A DNA stretch of 64,000 nt from Sphingoaurantiacus capsulatus (GTDB lineage Bacteria > Pseudomonadota > Alphaproteobacteria > Sphingomonadales > Sphingomonadaceae). The DNA lies in NCBI RefSeq assembly GCF_042648405.1, contig NZ_JBHRXV010000011.1:248001-312000 (forward strand), written 5' to 3'. Both the position numbers and the translations under genes were made by a program. The stretch's first letter is position 1; each line of letters starts with the position of its first letter. A model generated the notes under the pieces. The model did not search any database and had not been told where the DNA came from. It was given only the letters and a program-made list of their open reading frames with translations. Shown piece after piece: positions 49,034-57,756 of the stretch.

Positions 49034-52000
49034 ATGCCCAAGCGTACCGACATCTCCTCCATCCTCATCATCGGCGCCGGCCCGATCATCATCGGGCAGG
49101 CGGCGGAGTTCGATTATTCGGGGACGCAGGCCTGCAAGGTCCTGAAGGAGGAGGGGTACCGGATCATCCTGGTCAACTCGAACCCCGCCACGATCATGAC
49201 CGACCCGGACATGGCCGACGCGACCTATGTCGAGCCGATCACCCCGGCCATCGTCGCCAAGATCATCGAGAAGGAGCGGCCCGACGCGGTGCTGCCGACG
49301 ATGGGCGGGCAGACGGCGCTCAACACCGCGCTGGCGCTCGCCGCCGACGGCACCTTGGCGAAGTTCGGCGTGCAGCTGATCGGCGCCGATGCGGAAGCCA
49401 TCGACAAGGCCGAGGACCGGCTGAAGTTCCGCGAGGCGATGGACAAGATCGGCCTCGAATCGCCGCGCTCCGCCATCGCGCATACGCTCGACGAGGCGCT
49501 CGCCGCGCTCGACCACACCGGCCTGCCGGCGATCATCCGGCCATCGTTCACCATGGGCGGGACGGGCGGCGGCATCGCCTATAACCGCGACGAGTTCGTG
49601 GCGATCGTCACCGGCGGCCTCGATGCCTCGCCGACCACCGAAGTGCTGATCGAGGAGTCGGTGCTCGGCTGGAAGGAATATGAGATGGAGGTGGTCCGCG
49701 ACCGCGCGGACAACGCCATCATCATCTGCTCGATCGAGAATATCGACCCGATGGGCGTCCATACGGGCGATTCGATCACCGTCGCGCCGGCGCTGACGCT
49801 GACCGACAAGGAATATCAGATCATGCGCAACGCGAGCATCGCGGTGTTGCGTGAAATCGGTGTTGAAACAGGCGGTTCGAACGTTCAGTTCGCAGTCAAC
49901 CCGAAAGACGGCCGCCTCGTCGTCATCGAGATGAACCCGCGCGTCTCGCGCTCCTCGGCGCTGGCGTCGAAGGCGACCGGCTTCCCGATCGCCAAGGTCG
50001 CGGCAAAGCTCGCGGTCGGCTACACGCTCGACGAGATCGACAACGACATCACCGGGGCGACGCCGGCGTCGTTCGAGCCGACGATCGATTACGTCGTCAC
50101 CAAGATCCCGCGCTTCGCCTTCGAGAAGTTCAAGGGCGCCGAGCCCTATCTCCACACCGCGATGAAGTCGGTGGGCGAGGTCATGGCGATCGGTCGCAGC
50201 TTCGCCGAGAGCCTGCAGAAGGCGCTGCGCGGGCTGGAGACGGGGCTCACCGGGCTCGATGACGTGGTGGCGCTCAAGGGCGCCAGCCGCGACGATGTCG
50301 CCGCCGAGCTGGCCAAGCCGTCGCCCGACCGCCTGCTGGTTGCCGCTCAGGCGCTGCGCGAGGGCTGGTCGGTCGAGGATATCCACCGCATCACTCATTA
50401 CGAGCCCTGGTTCCTCGAGCGCATCGCCGAGATCGTCGCGGCCGAAGCCGAGGTCGAGGCGAAGGGTGTGCCGTGGGACCCGGCGGCGTTGCGCCGCCTG
50501 AAGGCGATGGGCTTTTCCGACGCGCGGCTGGCGAAGCTGGTCGGCCTCACCGAGGCCGATGTGGCGAAGCAGCGCCGCGACCTCGGCGTCCGCCCGGTGT
50601 TCAAGCGCATCGATACCTGCGCCGCCGAGTTCGAGGCGAAAACGCCCTATATGTACTCGACCTACGAGGCGCCGAGCTTCGGTGTGCCCGAAGACGAGAG
50701 CCAGCCGAGCGACCGCCGCAAGGTCGTCATCCTCGGCGGCGGCCCCAACCGCATCGGGCAGGGCATCGAGTTCGACTATTGCTGCTGCCATGCCTGTTTC
50801 GCGCTCGGAGACGCCGGGTTCGAAACGATCATGATCAACTGCAACCCCGAGACGGTCTCGACCGATTATGACACCTCCGACCGGCTCTATTTCGAGCCGC
50901 TGACGCAGGAGGATGTGCTCGAAATCCTGACGCTCGAACAGTCGAAGGGCACCCTGGTCGGCGTGATCGTGCAGTTCGGCGGCCAGACGCCGCTGAAGCT
51001 GGCGCAGGGGTTGGAGGATGCAGGCATCCCGATCCTCGGCACCACGCCCGACGCCATCGATCTTGCCGAGGATCGTGAGCGCTTCGCCGAGCTGATCGAC
51101 CAGTTGGGGCTGAAGCAGCCGGCGAACGGCACCGCGCGCTCGGCGGAAGAGGCCGTGCGTATCGCCGAAGGCATCGGCTACCCGGTGCTGCTGCGCCCGA
51201 GCTATGTGCTCGGCGGCCGCGCCATGGAGATCGTCGACTCGACGGCGCAGGTGCTGACTTACATCCGCGAGGCGGTGCAGGTGTCGGGAGATTCGCCGGT
51301 GCTGGTCGACCAGTATCTGCGCGACGCGATCGAGGTCGACGTCGACGCGCTCGCCGACGGCACCGATGTCTATGTCGCCGGCGTGCTGCAGCATATCGAG
51401 GAGGCGGGCGTCCATTCGGGCGACAGCGCCTGCTCGCTGCCGCCCTACAGCCTGCCGGCCGAGATCATTGCCGAGATCGAGCGGCAGACGCATGAGCTGG
51501 CGAAGGCCCTGAACGTCCGCGGCCTGATGAACGTGCAATATGCGGTGAAGGACGGCGAGGTGTACCTGATCGAGGTCAACCCGCGCGCCAGCCGCACCGT
51601 GCCGTTCGTCGCCAAGACCATCGGCCAGCCGATCGCCAAGATCGCCTCGCGCATCATGGCCGGCGAGAGCCTGGCGTCGTTCGGGCTCGTCCGGCCGGAG
51701 CTGCCGTACATCGCGGTCAAGGAAGCCGTGTTCCCCTTTGCGCGCTTCCCTGGCGTCGATCCCGTTCTCGGGCCGGAGATGAAGTCGACCGGCGAAGTCA
51801 TGGGAATCGACAGCGATTTCGCCACCGCCTTTGCCAAGTCGCAGCTCGGTGCCGGCACCGTACTGCCGATGCAGGGCACGGCCTTTGTGTCGGTGAAGGA
51901 CGGCGACAAGGTCATCATCGCCGAAGGCGTGAAGGGGCTGCTCGACGCCGGATTCCGCGTCGTCGCTACCTCGGGCACCGCCGACTATCTGGCGGGGCAG

Positions 52001-52276
52001 GGGCTGAAGGTCGAGCGCATCAACAAGGTGCTCGAAGGCCGGCCGCACATCGTCGACAAGATCAAGGACGGCGACATCGCGCTGATCTTCAATACCACCG
52101 AGGGTCAGCAGTCGCTGAAGGACAGCCAGTCGATCCGCGCCTCGGCGCTGTACGGCAAGGTTCCGTACTTCACGACGGCGGCGGCTTCGAACGCGGCGGT
52201 GCGCGCCATCGCCGCGATGAAGCAGCAAAGCCTTGAAGTACGCTCGCTGCAGTCATACTATTCGTCTCTCACGTAA
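49034..52276 (+). CDS. carB: carbamoyl-phosphate synthase large subunit
   Basis: A 1080-aa protein with the family's duplicated ATP-grasp halves. The first half has IIGAGPIIIGQAAEFDYSGTQACKVL, VLPTMGGQTALNTAL, IIRPSFTMGGTGGGIAYN and EMNPRVSRSSALASKATG. The second half has VVILGGGPNRIGQGIEFDYCC, VGVIVQFGGQTPLKLAQ, VLLRPSYVLGGRAMEIV and EVNPRASRTVPFVAK. The C-terminal MGS-like allosteric domain covers the last ~140 residues (KDGDKVIIAEGVKGLLDAGF). The length is close to the typical 1073 aa. Confidence 0.98.
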   Translation: MPKRTDISSILIIGAGPIIIGQAAEFDYSGTQACKVLKEEGYRIILVNSNPATIMTDPDMADATYVEPITPAIVAKIIEKERPDAVLPTMGGQTALNTALALAADGTLAKFGVQLIGADAEAIDKAEDRLKFREAMDKIGLESPRSAIAHTLDEALAALDHTGLPAIIRPSFTMGGTGGGIAYNRDEFVAIVTGGLDASPTTEVLIEESVLGWKEYEMEVVRDRADNAIIICSIENIDPMGVHTGDSITVAPALTLTDKEYQIMRNASIAVLREIGVETGGSNVQFAVNPKDGRLVVIEMNPRVSRSSALASKATGFPIAKVAAKLAVGYTLDEIDNDITGATPASFEPTIDYVVTKIPRFAFEKFKGAEPYLHTAMKSVGEVMAIGRSFAESLQKALRGLETGLTGLDDVVALKGASRDDVAAELAKPSPDRLLVAAQALREGWSVEDIHRITHYEPWFLERIAEIVAAEAEVEAKGVPWDPAALRRLKAMGFSDARLAKLVGLTEADVAKQRRDLGVRPVFKRIDTCAAEFEAKTPYMYSTYEAPSFGVPEDESQPSDRRKVVILGGGPNRIGQGIEFDYCCCHACFALGDAGFETIMINCNPETVSTDYDTSDRLYFEPLTQEDVLEILTLEQSKGTLVGVIVQFGGQTPLKLAQGLEDAGIPILGTTPDAIDLAEDRERFAELIDQLGLKQPANGTARSAEEAVRIAEGIGYPVLLRPSYVLGGRAMEIVDSTAQVLTYIREAVQVSGDSPVLVDQYLRDAIEVDVDALADGTDVYVAGVLQHIEEAGVHSGDSACSLPPYSLPAEIIAEIERQTHELAKALNVRGLMNVQYAVKDGEVYLIEVNPRASRTVPFVAKTIGQPIAKIASRIMAGESLASFGLVRPELPYIAVKEAVFPFARFPGVDPVLGPEMKSTGEVMGIDSDFATAFAKSQLGAGTVLPMQGTAFVSVKDGDKVIIAEGVKGLLDAGFRVVATSGTADYLAGQGLKVERINKVLEGRPHIVDKIKDGDIALIFNTTEGQQSLKDSQSIRASALYGKVPYFTTAAASNAAVRAIAAMKQQSLEVRSLQSYYSSLT

Positions 52277-52360
52277 GAGCTCCCCAGCACAAGCCAGCGC
52301 CATCAGGTGGGATCGACTCCCACCGCGCAGAACTTGTCTCGGAACGGAAGGAATGAGGTT

Positions 52361-52840
52361 ATGGCGACCGTCGACAAGATGCCCATGCTGGCCGAGGGCC
52401 ATCAGCATCTGATGTCGGAGCTGCATCGCCTGAAAAGCGTCGAGCGGCCGCAGATCGTCGAGGACATCGAAGAGGCAAGGGCTCACGGCGATCTTTCCGA
52501 GAACGCCGAATATCACGCCGCCAAGGAGCGGCAGGGCCATAACGAAGCCCAGATCATGGACTATGAGGACAAGCTGGCGCGCGCGCAGGTCATCGACCCC
52601 AAGTCGCTGAGCGGCGACCGCGTGGTCTTCGGCGCCACCGTCCATCTGCTCGACGATGCCGACAAGCCGGTGCGCTACCAGATCGTCGGCGAGATCGAGG
52701 CTGACGCTAAAGGCGGCCGCATCTCCTACAACTCGCCGCTGGGGCGCGCGCTGATCGGGCGCAGCATCGGCGACGAGGTCGAGGTGGTGACCCCGTCGGG
52801 CGAAAAATATTACGAGATCAAGAAGGTCGAGTTCATCTAG
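52361..52840 (+). CDS. greA: transcription elongation factor GreA
   Basis: A 159-aa GreA that rescues backtracked RNA polymerase. The N-terminal coiled coil carries the acidic tip DIEEARAHGDLSENAEYHAA, with the conserved Asp/Glu pair. The C-terminal FKBP-like domain ends SPLGRALIGRSIGDEVEV and GEKYYEIKKVEF. Its leader contains a 7-bp hairpin GGTGGGA/TCCCACC (52316-52334) without T-run, between carB and the GGAAGGA ribosome-binding site. Placement directly after carB is common in alphaproteobacteria. Confidence 0.96.
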   Translation: MATVDKMPMLAEGHQHLMSELHRLKSVERPQIVEDIEEARAHGDLSENAEYHAAKERQGHNEAQIMDYEDKLARAQVIDPKSLSGDRVVFGATVHLLDDADKPVRYQIVGEIEADAKGGRISYNSPLGRALIGRSIGDEVEVVTPSGEKYYEIKKVEFI

Positions 52841-52935
52841 GGCCTCGGCCCTGATCCGCGACCTTTCGGCTCATTCCGGCTTCTGAGCAGCGCCGGCCGC
52901 TTGTCGTGGCCGGCGTCGCCGCCTAGCTAAGTCTC

Positions 52936-53601
52936 GTGAGACCCTTCCAGCCGCCCAAGCCCGCCCGCGCTACGATCGGCCTTGCCATCGCTTGTGCGGT
53001 TATTCAGCTATTGGCGGCACTCGCCGGGCCCGACGTGCTGGTGCAGATGGCGATCCGCGGCGGGCTGATTCCCGCACGGCTGACCGGCATCGTCGATATC
53101 GGCATGGCCGCCGTGCCGGCGCCGCTGACTCTCGTTACCTCGCTGTTCGTCCACGGTGGCTGGCTTCACCTCATCCTCAACATGCTGTTCCTGCTCATCG
53201 TCGGCCGCATGGTCGAATGGGTGGTGGGGCCGGTGAAGCTGCTGCTGATCTTCGCGGCGGGCGGCATCGCCGGCGGGCTGCTGCAGGTGCTGGTGACGCC
53301 GGGGTCGACCCTGCCGGTGATCGGCGCCAGCGGCGCGGTCGCGGCGGTGTTCGCCTGCTACGCCACGCTGTTCGCGCGCAAGCGGCCGGGGGCGCGCCGC
53401 ATCCTCGGCATCAACGTATCGAGCGAGCTGCTGACCGCGCTGTGGTTCGCAGCCGCCTGGATCGGATTGCAACTGATGACCGGCGCCGCTTTCAACGCGG
53501 GCGGCGGCGGCATCGCCATCTGGGCGCACATCGGCGGCTTCATCGCCGGCCTGCTGATCGCGCAGCCGCTGGCGCGTCGCCCGAAGTCGAACGCGCTTTA
53601 G
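52936..53601 (+). CDS. rhomboid family intramembrane serine protease
   Basis: A 221-aa six-TM protease. The catalytic Ser is S132 in VIGASGAVAAV and His is H198 in IWAHIGGFIAGLL. The conserved HGGWLHLILNMLFLLIVGRMVEW (H-x-x-x-N) contributes to the oxyanion site. The first TM is about 13-31. Substrates are unknown. The GTG start lacks a strong Shine-Dalgarno sequence; no better in-frame start precedes TM1. Confidence 0.93.
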   Translation: MRPFQPPKPARATIGLAIACAVIQLLAALAGPDVLVQMAIRGGLIPARLTGIVDIGMAAVPAPLTLVTSLFVHGGWLHLILNMLFLLIVGRMVEWVVGPVKLLLIFAAGGIAGGLLQVLVTPGSTLPVIGASGAVAAVFACYATLFARKRPGARRILGINVSSELLTALWFAAAWIGLQLMTGAAFNAGGGGIAIWAHIGGFIAGLLIAQPLARRPKSNAL

Positions 53602-53604
53602 CCA

Positions 53605-53706
53605 CCGCCTTCCCGCGGAGGCGGGAACCCAGGACGGAAAAATGCGCCCGCGGTAGCGGGCATTTCCTTTTGTATGGACTGGGTCCCCGCCTTCGCGGGG
53701 ATGACG
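53605..53706. repeat. 102-bp compound palindromic repeat, second copy
   Basis: The right arm CTGGGTCCCCGCCTTCGCGG... is identical to that of the element at 16009-16110; the left arm has decayed (CTTCCCGCGGAGGCGGGAAC). The 46-base centre, including GCGCCCGC and GCGGGCATTT, matches the reverse complement of the other copy's centre closely. It lies in the convergent spacer between the rhomboid and DUF4170 genes. Confidence 0.85.
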
Positions 53707-53719
53707 GGAAGGGGATGCT

Positions 53720-53941
53720 TTAAGCGTCCGGTTCGAGCAGCCGGTGCAGGTGGACGATGACGTACTTCATCGCCGCGTCGTCGACGGTGCGCTGCGCGTT
53801 CGAGCGCCACGCGACTTCCGCCGACTTGTAATCGGGGTAGACGCCGACGAGGTCGAGCTTGCTCAAATCTTCGAATTCGAGCCCGCGGGGGTCGGTGACC
53901 CGGCCGCCGAACACGAAGTGCATCTTCTGCTGATCAGTCAT
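53720..53941 (-). CDS. DUF4170 domain protein
   Basis: A 73-aa protein matching DUF4170: KMHFVFGGRVTDPRG, then LDLVGVYPDYKSAEVAWRSNAQRTVDDAAMKYVIVHLHRLLEP. The family is small, mostly alphaproteobacterial and uncharacterised; the compact alpha/beta fold has no catalytic motif. The ATG is at the start of the conserved region. It lies downstream of the gamma-carbonic anhydrase-like gene in the same direction, 49 bases away. Confidence 0.88.
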   Translation of the reverse strand: MTDQQKMHFVFGGRVTDPRGLEFEDLSKLDLVGVYPDYKSAEVAWRSNAQRTVDDAAMKYVIVHLHRLLEPDA

Positions 53942-53990
53942 GGGGCGCGCCCTATAGCGGATCGCGCCGGCGGGCAAGGGGAGGGTGCGC

Positions 53991-54560
53991 TCAGTTGCCT
54001 TGCAAAGCGGCGAACTCGCCTTGCAGCCGCTGGATCTGCTCGCCCATCCACGCCTCGAACTCCGGCCCGTCCCAGGCGCGGTGATCGCCCTGCGCATAGG
54101 CCAGCGCGTTGCGGTGGTAGAACAGGGCGTTCATCCGGTTGGCGATCCAGCTGTTCTGGGTGCGGATCACCTTCGCCGGGGAGCCGATGACGATCGAGTT
54201 GGGCGGCACGATGGTGCCGTCCTTCACATAGGCATGCTGCCCGACGATCGAATTGTCGCCGATCACCGCCCCGCCGTAGACGGTGGCGTTGATGCCGATC
54301 AGCACATTGTTGCCGATGGTGCAGCCGTGGAGCGTCGCGTGATGAGTGATCGAGCAATGATCGCCGACCACGACCGGGCGGCCGGGGTCGGTGTGGATCA
54401 TCACGAAGTCCTGGACATTGGAATAGGCGCCGATCTCGACGTGCGCCGCCTCCGACCGGATTACCGCGTTGCACCAGATCGAGCTGCCCTCGTGCATCGT
54501 CACGCGCCCGTAGATGAGCGCGCTCGGATGCACGAAGGCAGCCCGACCTGTGTCGATCAC
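53991..54560 (-). CDS. gamma-carbonic anhydrase family protein (left-handed beta-helix)
   Basis: A 189-aa trimeric left-handed beta-helix protein. Hexapeptide-type repeats run through GRVTMHEGSSIWCNAVIRSE, HVEIGAYSNVQDFVMIHTDPG, VVVGDHCSITHHATLHGC and TIGNNVLIGINATVYGGAVIG. The zinc His residues are in MIHTD and THHATLHG. Such proteins include active carbonic anhydrases and inactive relatives (YrdA/PaaY), and activity cannot be decided here. The GTG start overlaps the TGA of the MlaC-like gene. Confidence 0.9.
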   Translation of the reverse strand: MIDTGRAAFVHPSALIYGRVTMHEGSSIWCNAVIRSEAAHVEIGAYSNVQDFVMIHTDPGRPVVVGDHCSITHHATLHGCTIGNNVLIGINATVYGGAVIGDNSIVGQHAYVKDGTIVPPNSIVIGSPAKVIRTQNSWIANRMNALFYHRNALAYAQGDHRAWDGPEFEAWMGEQIQRLQGEFAALQGN

Positions 54561-55192
54561 GCGGCGGCGTCCTTCATGAACTGGACGAGCGCGTCGAAGC
54601 CCTTGCGCTGGATGAACGACGTGAAGTCGGCCTCCTGCGTCAGCGCCAGGTTGACGCCCGCCACGCTGAGGTTGTGGATCTGATATTTGCCGGTCGGCAG
54701 CTTGCGCACCGTCCAGGTCGAATCGATCGGCTTGCCGCCGCTCGCCAGCGTGATGCGCGTCATCACGTCGATGTCGCCGCGGGTGCCGCGCGGCAGCGTG
54801 CGCACGACCTTCAGGCTGGAGTTCGAATATTCGTACAGCCGGTCGGCGTAGGTGCCGACGACATAGTCGGGGAACGCCGCCATATAGGCGCTGTACTGCG
54901 CCGGGGTAACCGCCGCGCGGTGGCGGCGGATCAGCCGCTCGCCGATCTCCTTCACCGCGAAATTCTCGCGCAGCATGCTGCGGAACTTGGCGCGCGCCTG
55001 CGGCTTGGTCACCGACTTGTCGCGCAGGATGGTGAAGGCCTGACCCGACAGCGTCTCGATGAAGGCGCCGGCGGCCTTGGCGTCCGCCGCGCTGGCCGGG
55101 GCGGCGGCGGGGGCCGCCGTCTGCGCCACCGACGCGGTGACCGGCGCGGCGAGCAGCGCGAGCACGGCGAAGGACTGAATGAACTTACGCAT
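54557..55192 (-). CDS. MlaC-like phospholipid-binding ABC transport protein
   Basis: A 211-aa periplasmic protein with a signal peptide (VLALLAAPVTASVAQ) and the MlaC/Ttg2D fold: KFRSMLRENFAVKEIGERLIRRHRAAVTPAQYSAYMAAFPDYVVGTYADRLYEY, TRITLASGGKPIDSTWTVRK and YQIHNLSVAGVNLALTQEADFTSFIQRKGFDALVQFMK. It would shuttle phospholipids between MlaA and the MlaFEDB complex to maintain outer-membrane asymmetry. The other mla genes are not in this window. It overlaps the following gene by GTGA. Confidence 0.92.
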   Translation of the reverse strand: MRKFIQSFAVLALLAAPVTASVAQTAAPAAAPASAADAKAAGAFIETLSGQAFTILRDKSVTKPQARAKFRSMLRENFAVKEIGERLIRRHRAAVTPAQYSAYMAAFPDYVVGTYADRLYEYSNSSLKVVRTLPRGTRGDIDVMTRITLASGGKPIDSTWTVRKLPTGKYQIHNLSVAGVNLALTQEADFTSFIQRKGFDALVQFMKDAAA

Positions 55193-55225
55193 CTTATTCT
55201 CCTGAAAGGAAATCCGGTCGGCGGC

Positions 55226-55600
55226 TCAGCGTGGCTTCTTCAGATAGGCCACGACGGCGGCTCGCTCCTCCGGCTTCTTCAACCCAACGAAGGCCATGTT
55301 CGTTCCCGGCACCGTTTTCCGCGGATTCTCGAGATAGCTGGCGAGCAGCGCCTCGCTCCACGGCTTGCCGAAATCCTTCATGCCTTTTGAATAGCGAGTG
55401 AACTTCGGATGCGTGCCGGCCTTGCGCCCGACGACGCCCGAAAGGCTCGGCCCCATGCGGGCCTGCTCGCCGGGTTTCGCCGGATCCCAGTGGCAAACCC
55501 CGCAGCGCGAGGTGAACAGCTTCTTGCCGTCCACGACTTGCGCCGCGGCGGGCGTCGCGACGATCATCGCCGCCAGCGCAGCCACCGCCAAAGCCTTCAT
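55226..55600 (-). CDS. periplasmic class I cytochrome c
   Basis: A 124-aa cytochrome c with signal peptide (ALAVAALAAMIVATPAAA). The haem motif is CGVCH (33-37). GPSLSGVVGRKAGTHPKFTRYSKGM and WSEALLASYLENPRKTVPGTNMAFVGLKKPEERAAVVAYLKK, with the axial Met in TNMAFVG, are typical of cytochrome c2/c552-like carriers. It probably transfers electrons in the respiratory chain. It sits just upstream of the MlaC-like gene in the same direction. Confidence 0.94.
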   Translation of the reverse strand: MKALAVAALAAMIVATPAAAQVVDGKKLFTSRCGVCHWDPAKPGEQARMGPSLSGVVGRKAGTHPKFTRYSKGMKDFGKPWSEALLASYLENPRKTVPGTNMAFVGLKKPEERAAVVAYLKKPR

Positions 55601-55756
55601 TTCCAAAGCTCCCTGTTCGTTACGGCCCAACATCTAATCGCTGGCGGGCCGTTCCGCCATCCTCCTGTAACATAGTGCGACATCGATGAACGGCGGATGC
55701 ACGAAGCCCGCGAACGCCGGGTGGCGCCGCGGGCTTCCTGTTGCTCGCAGATGCGA

Positions 55757-56566
55757 TCAGTCGTCGAGCTTGCGCGCCCGATCCGCCGCCGCCTTGCTGG
55801 CGCTGCGCGCGACATCCTTGGCGTGGTTGCCGACCTCGTCGAGCTTTGCCTTGGCGGCGTTCAAAGTCAGGCCGCGCTCGCCGAGTTCGGCCTTGGCGGT
55901 ATCGACCGCCGCCTTCGCCGCCGCCTTGCCGGCACCGACCAGTCTGTCACGCTGCTCGCCGAGCAATTCGTCTTCACGGCGGGTGCGCGGCAGGAGCGCA
56001 CCGATCAGCGCGCCGGCGGCCACGCCGACCAGGGCGACCGCCAGCGGATTCTCCTTGACGCCTTCGCCCGCGGCGCGGCGGGCCTTGCTCGCCTTGGCCT
56101 TGGCGCGGCTGGCATAGTCCGAGGTGCGCTCGCGCGCCGCCGCCAGCTTCTCCGACGCATAGTCGCGCGCCTCGCCGGCGCGGTCACGGGCGCGGTTCAG
56201 CACGCCGGTCTGCTCGCCCTTGGCGGGAGTCGAAGCCGTCTCAACACCGTCGTTCATGTCATCTCCATACACATCGTCATACGCATCGAATTTATAGTCG
56301 CCGTCCTTGCCGAGCTTGCGGCGGCCGAACATCGCGGCGCCCGCGGCGGCGGCGACCACGGCGGTCACCACCGGATGCTGCTTCACGCGCGCCGTCGCGC
56401 CGTCGACGAGGTCGCGGCCCTTGTCCTGCAGCGCCTCGACCGCCTCGGTAGCGAGGTTGCGCGGGCTCAGTTTCTCCTGAAGATCGTCGAAGGTCTGGGC
56501 GATCCGCTCACGCGCCTGCTCGGCGTCGTTCTCGTAGATCGCCGTCTTCATCTCCTCGGGCTTCAT
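55757..56566 (-). CDS. DUF3618/YqjD-like membrane-anchored protein
   Basis: A 269-aa protein. The N-terminal QARERIAQTFDDLQEKLSPRNLATEAVEALQDKGRDLV is the DUF3618-like amphipathic helix, followed by HPVVTAVVAAAAGAAMFGRRKLG (first hydrophobic segment). Long Ala/Lys/Arg/Glu coiled-coil helices and a second segment (NPLAVALVGVAAGALIGALLPR) follow. This architecture is like ElaB/YqjD proteins, which attach to the membrane and respond to stress. It forms a same-direction cluster with the holin-like gene and another helical membrane-anchored gene upstream. Exact function unknown. Confidence 0.8.
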   Translation of the reverse strand: MKPEEMKTAIYENDAEQARERIAQTFDDLQEKLSPRNLATEAVEALQDKGRDLVDGATARVKQHPVVTAVVAAAAGAAMFGRRKLGKDGDYKFDAYDDVYGDDMNDGVETASTPAKGEQTGVLNRARDRAGEARDYASEKLAAARERTSDYASRAKAKASKARRAAGEGVKENPLAVALVGVAAGALIGALLPRTRREDELLGEQRDRLVGAGKAAAKAAVDTAKAELGERGLTLNAAKAKLDEVGNHAKDVARSASKAAADRARKLDD

Positions 56567-56570
56567 CCCG

Positions 56571-56978
56571 TCACTCCCCTGCGTCCTTCAACGCCTGCAC
56601 ATCCTGCTCCATCCGCGCCACGACGCGCGCCGGTGCGAGCGAAACGTTCTTCAGCTCGCGTTGTGCCGCGCGGATCAGCGCGAAACCGCCGCCGCCCGTC
56701 ACCACCGCGACCAGCAGCGCCGCGCCCGCCACCCCGATCAGCGGCGCCAGCGCGGCAACGAGGAAGGCGATGAACACCAGCCCCGACGCCAGCGCCAGCA
56801 TCAGCCCCAAGGTGAGGAGCATCAGCGGGCGTTTCGCCCGTTCGACATTCTCCCCGACCTCGGCCTGCGCCAGCTTGATCTCGGTGCGGATCAGCTGCGT
56901 CACATCGAGCAGCAGACTCCGCACCATGTCGCCGATGCTCGGGCCCTTTTCGCGCGCCTTCCGATCCGGCTTTTCCAT
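56571..56978 (-). CDS. YqjE/phage-holin-superfamily membrane protein
   Basis: A 135-aa protein with two TM helices (PLMLLTLGLMLALASGLVFIAFLVAALAP and VAGAALLVAVVTGGGGFALI) between cytoplasmic helices (SIGDMVRSLLLDVTQLIRTEIKLAQAEVGENV and LKNVSLAPARVVARMEQDV). This is the DUF1469/holin-X-type pattern found with YqjD-like partners. It starts 21 bases after the upstream gene and ends 4 bases before the YqjD-like gene, so the three form one operon. It is not evidence of a prophage. Confidence 0.85.
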   Translation of the reverse strand: MEKPDRKAREKGPSIGDMVRSLLLDVTQLIRTEIKLAQAEVGENVERAKRPLMLLTLGLMLALASGLVFIAFLVAALAPLIGVAGAALLVAVVTGGGGFALIRAAQRELKNVSLAPARVVARMEQDVQALKDAGE

Positions 56979-56999
56979 CTATCCCCCGACGAAGACGGT

Positions 57000-57554
57000 T
57001 CAGGCGTCGTAGCGCGGCTTGGCCTTGCGGCCCTTGGGCGCAGCCTTCGCCTTGCGCGGCTTCGCCTCGGCGTTGCTCGCCTTCAGGAAGCGGGACAGCG
57101 CGAAGCCGACCGCGACGGCGGCGCCGATGGCGATTGCCGGGCTGCGGCGCACGAAGCCGCGCGCATCGTCGACCAACTCGTCGACGCTCTTGTTGCGCAG
57201 GTTCGCCGAAATCTCGTCGAGCTTGTCCGCCGCGCTGTGCGCGTACTGCGCGAGCTGCGGGCCGACCTGCTCCTCGAAATTGCCCGCCATATCGTGGATC
57301 GAGCGGGCGAAGCCGTCGAGCTTGTCGGTGGCGATCGCCTTGCCGTCCTCGGCATAGCCACGGGCGCGGCCGGTGGCCTCTCCCTTCAGGCGTGAGGCCT
57401 CCTCGCGGACGCGGGCGAAGCGGCCGGTGCCGGCATCGTCATCGCCAAAACCGCCCGAGGCGGCCGGATCGACGACGGCGGTCGACGCGCCGAGCGCGGT
57501 GCCGGTCGGATCGCTGCTGCCGATGTTGCCGTTGGGGCCGGTGGAAGCGGTCAT
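57000..57554 (-). CDS. CsbD/YqjD-like helical protein with C-terminal TM segment
   Basis: A 184-aa protein. The N-terminal ~45 residues are low-complexity Gly/Ala/Thr. A long amphipathic helical region follows (REEASRLKGEATGRARGYAEDGKAIATDKLDGFARSIHDMAGNFEEQ, then QYAHSAADKLDEISANL). Then come a hydrophobic SPAIAIGAAVAVGFALSRFL and a strongly basic tail (KPRKAKAAPKGRKAKPR). AAAGGA precedes the ATG. It is the first gene of a three-gene cluster with holin-like and YqjD-like proteins, suggesting a membrane-surface or envelope-stress role. Confidence 0.8.
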   Translation of the reverse strand: MTASTGPNGNIGSSDPTGTALGASTAVVDPAASGGFGDDDAGTGRFARVREEASRLKGEATGRARGYAEDGKAIATDKLDGFARSIHDMAGNFEEQVGPQLAQYAHSAADKLDEISANLRNKSVDELVDDARGFVRRSPAIAIGAAVAVGFALSRFLKASNAEAKPRKAKAAPKGRKAKPRYDA

Positions 57555-57756
57555 GACTGTTCCTTTCACGGGGAAGCTTACGAGAAATTCGCTGGCGTCC
57601 AACGAGGCAGACTAGCCTCTGTTCCGGTCGTCAACCGAAACGCGCCACACGCACCACAACGAACGACAGGCCGCCAGCTTTCCCGACAGCGTTGCGACGA
57701 TCCGGACGACTGGCTAGAAGCGCCGCCATTCTACGCCACCCGAGCCGGAGAAGCCA

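Noticed and set aside
48992..52228. 1078-codon open frame opposite carB
   Set aside because: It is the antisense of carB, rich in Arg/His/Asp without any domain. carB has complete family motifs on the plus strand.
56571..56978. Phage holin indicating a prophage remnant
   Set aside because: The protein is of the YqjE/holin-superfamily type and lies in a three-gene chromosomal cluster with YqjD-like partners; no phage genes surround it.
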